This document shows positions 29,356 to 31,487 of a stretch of DNA of 31,487 bases, piece after piece (position 1 is the stretch's first letter; every line of letters begins with the position of its first letter). The notes beneath the pieces were generated by a model that saw only the letters and a list, made by a program, of their open reading frames with translations, ran no database searches and was not told the DNA's origin. The translations under genes were made by a program, and so were the position numbers. Location of the stretch: positions 1 to 31,487 of the IMG/VR virus record IMGVR_UViG_3300013131_000155; one strand, 5' to 3'. This stretch comes from a virus.

Positions 29356-31487
29356 TTATCCTTGTAGGAACAAGCCCAATGCTACGGGTGTTCCTTTTAT
29401 TCCTGCTGTGAAATTCACAGGAGAATCAAAGTTTATTGTCACTCCAGTGGTGGTCTCAATGATATTACTGTATATCGTGATTAAACCTGCAGTGATCTGG
29501 TTCACGTTCAAACTGCTGGCTCCACCGCCGATCTGACTAGATATATATGTTCTAATCGCTCTCTGAGTGGGCACAATTTGGTCACTGTTGGCTGCCATTG
29601 TACCATCTGTGGAGAATTCATTGATGGAAGCACTGGTGCCTCCCAATACTAATTCACCCAACTGAAGTTCTTGTAATCCTGATATGTTGAACGCATCTGC
29701 ATTCAATGTGGCAATACCCGTGCTCTGTTCCACTGAGAAAAGATCTCCCACTCGGAAGTTACCATCTTGATCCGTGCTGGTAAAGAATACTCTACCTCCA
29801 CCACCTTCCACAGTTTCATTGTCGGAATCTGCTGGAATCAAAGGTATGCCTGGATAGTTGGTGTTGGTGAAATTGCCTGTGCCTATGTCTAAGAAGTCAT
29901 GACCAGTCAATCTTATCTGTGAATATCTAATTTTTATTGTGACTGCATCACCATGTGCGGGTGCTTCTCCCACTGCTATTTCTGGACTCACCTGCAACAA
30001 TGCTGTGAACGGATATTGAGTGCCCAAAAGATTCTGCACAGAGACCAGTTTGTAATAATTGCCTGACAGAGATGCAAACTCCACATTGGAACCTGCCTGA
30101 GGCACTTGACTCAATCCTTGCACTTGGATAAAACTGCCACTCTGTAAACTGTTTCTAAATCCAGCGAATTCTGTCACTGTGCCAGCTGACACCACATAGG
30201 TTCCAAAACTGGTGGTATTCAACGGTATAGTGAGTGCTTGATCCACATACAGTGCAAAAGTGGTTGGGGTCAATACATCCACGTAATACCATACTCCGCT
30301 GTTGATCTGGAACATGCCTGCCACATTGGCAAAAATTACTTTTTGACCATCTACGTATGTGTGAGCTGTACTGGTAGCGACCACACCTGGATTAGCATTG
30401 GTGATGCCTGACACAGTGCGTTGCACACCTGTTTCTGTGATGGTGGTAACTGCTGTGAGATAGGCAGATCCTCTGTTGGTGAATGTGGGTTGACCCAAAG
30501 CTCCATCGCCAATGTACACTTGCACTGGTGCTTCCACAGTGTTGCTGGGATCCACAATGGTCACAGTGGGAGCAGACACATAACCTGAACCTGGTTCAAT
30601 AATTCTAATAGACGATATTTTTTCAGTGGTCACCACTGCTCTAGCAATGGTTGTGACACCTGACGGTGGTGCACTCACAATAATGCGTGGAGCATATTCA
30701 TATTTGGTAGTACCGTCCAATATGGGCTCTACCACTCTCACACTCATGGTGCCTGCGGCTGTGCTGAGTGTGACTGCTGAGCCGCCCAAAGAAGTGCTGA
30801 CTTTGAATGTTGTTGCTGTATGTCCTGTAGCTATCACATAATATTGTGTGTATGGATTGATGCCACCAAATGTGGTGCCATCAAACTGCACTGCTGCGCC
30901 CACATACACTGCTGAAGTGGATGCACAAGTGATCAAGTCAGTGGTCACTGTGGTTGCAGTACAAGTGGTGTTCACTAGATGATCCCATCCTGCTTTGTGT
31001 AGATACATGGTGCCTGTGTCATCTGCTGTGATGTCGAACACAGATCCACCTGGTGTGGTACTGATTGTGAATGTAGTGCCAGTGGGTATGGCCAACACAT
31101 AGTAAATGGTTGGGTTGGTAGCAGTGGTGGTCACTCCACCAAATGCTGTGCCGCTGAACATGATTGGCATGTTGACTTCCAATGTGCTGCTGTCAGCACA
31201 GGTGAATCTATCATTTGAAGCTGTGGCAGCTGTGACTGTCAATGTGGTGAAAGAAGGTCTGGCCACTTTGGTGGCTTTGGTTCCAGCGTTGAATCCCACA
31301 ATGTATCCGTATTGTCCAGCTCCCAATCCTTCAGTGAGCCATATGGCCAAACCTGTCAATTGACTGGCCAATGCAGTGTCAGTGTTGGAAATTGTGATGG
31401 TCATGTCAGTGCCGTTCTGTGCCACGTTGGTAGCCGAGCTGTATCCATCACCACCATAGTTGCTCTCAGGTGACGTCACAGTTTCAT
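29356..31487 (-). CDS. Large virion structural protein (5' end beyond window)
   Basis: The frame is open to the window edge. The first start-like codon, a GTG at 31479, has open frame before it, so the gene almost certainly begins outside. About 710 residues are visible. Two ~85-residue modules (RFTCADSSTLEV-x-MP and LITCASTSAVYVGA, each followed by F-x-G-T-x-FGG, an (I/Q)YYV segment and TTF-(T/K)-(I/V)-ST) lie near its start. A PGSGYVSAPTVTI module follows. The C-terminus contains GRVFFTSTDQDGNFRVGDLFSVEQ and LQELQLGELVLGG, then a fibre-like end (NFTAGIKGTP). This arrangement is typical of large structural proteins of marine T4-like phages, probably baseplate or fibre components. No enzymatic motif is seen. 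Its C-terminal style is shared with the fibre-like gene at 19314-20027. Confidence 0.8.
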   Translation of the reverse strand, partial: ETVTSPESNYGGDGYSSATNVAQNGTDMTITISNTDTALASQLTGLAIWLTEGLGAGQYGYIVGFNAGTKATKVARPSFTTLTVTAATASNDRFTCADSSTLEVNMPIMFSGTAFGGVTTTATNPTIYYVLAIPTGTTFTISTTPGGSVFDITADDTGTMYLHKAGWDHLVNTTCTATTVTTDLITCASTSAVYVGAAVQFDGTTFGGINPYTQYYVIATGHTATTFKVSTSLGGSAVTLSTAAGTMSVRVVEPILDGTTKYEYAPRIIVSAPPSGVTTIARAVVTTEKISSIRIIEPGSGYVSAPTVTIVDPSNTVEAPVQVYIGDGALGQPTFTNRGSAYLTAVTTITETGVQRTVSGITNANPGVVATSTAHTYVDGQKVIFANVAGMFQINSGVWYYVDVLTPTTFALYVDQALTIPLNTTSFGTYVVSAGTVTEFAGFRNSLQSGSFIQVQGLSQVPQAGSNVEFASLSGNYYKLVSVQNLLGTQYPFTALLQVSPEIAVGEAPAHGDAVTIKIRYSQIRLTGHDFLDIGTGNFTNTNYPGIPLIPADSDNETVEGGGGRVFFTSTDQDGNFRVGDLFSVEQSTGIATLNADAFNISGLQELQLGELVLGGTSASINEFSTDGTMAANSDQIVPTQRAIRTYISSQIGGGASSLNVNQITAGLITIYSNIIETTTGVTINFDSPVNFTAGIKGTPVALGLFLQG

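Noticed and set aside
1-31487. CRISPR array, tRNA genes, insertion sequences or integrase/attachment sites
   Set aside because: No regularly spaced identical repeats, no cloverleaf with conserved T-arm, no transposase or integrase motifs and no terminal inverted repeats were noticed by eye. A tRNA or covariance-model scan would be needed to exclude weak cases.

Overview
The window is a stretch of a T4-like marine myovirus genome of the cyanophage/pelagiphage type. The evidence is a set of T4 morphogenesis homologues (neck gp13 and gp14, sheath stabiliser gp15, sheath gp18, tube gp19, dNMP kinase gp1) in the enlarged forms typical of marine T4-like phages. These sit beside several small beta-rich virion proteins of a style common in those phages, and TATAAATA-like late promoters precede many genes. 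The DNA is AT-rich. I cannot decide from sequence alone whether the host is SAR11 or a marine cyanobacterium. I noticed no rRNA, tRNA, CRISPR array or insertion sequence.

Layout. 1-5458 (minus): a partial conserved protein, a tube-fold protein, gp19 and a very large gp18. 5569-7272: a small degenerate HNH/zinc protein (plus), dNMP kinase (minus) and gp13 (minus). 7325-12858 (plus): gp14, gp15, then without a break a Nudix hydrolase, HldE (ADP-heptose synthase), HldD (ADP-heptose epimerase) and a cupin, with start and stop codons overlapping or nearly so. 12827-20488 (minus): a 2150-residue tail/adhesin-like protein with a probable Asp-box beta-propeller, and two small virion proteins. 20527-24867 (minus): a 2OG-Fe(II) oxygenase, a GT9 (heptosyltransferase-type) glycosyltransferase, a NodU/CmcH-type O-carbamoyltransferase and a second paralogous GT9. 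24929-31487 (minus): a probable tail-assembly protein, three tandem paralogues that are very rich in Gly and Cys, two small virion proteins and the C-terminal part of a large structural protein that runs off the window.

Main biological reading. Two late operons that converge at about 12.84 kb together encode ADP-L-glycero-D-manno-heptose synthesis (HldE, HldD), two candidate heptosyltransferases, a carbamoyltransferase, a cupin and an oxygenase. They are interleaved with tail and adhesin genes and appear to use the same late promoters. This suggests a phage-borne pathway that makes a (possibly O-carbamoylated) heptose glycan. The most likely acceptors are the phage's own tail or adhesin proteins. 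Host surface polysaccharide is the main alternative. The enzyme families are clear from sequence; the acceptor, the linkage and the carbamoylation target are inference.

Regulation. Eleven copies of an N-R-TAAATA-Y type late promoter were found. Four of them lie only 4-5 nt from the start codon of genes with no Shine-Dalgarno sequence, which predicts leaderless late mRNAs.
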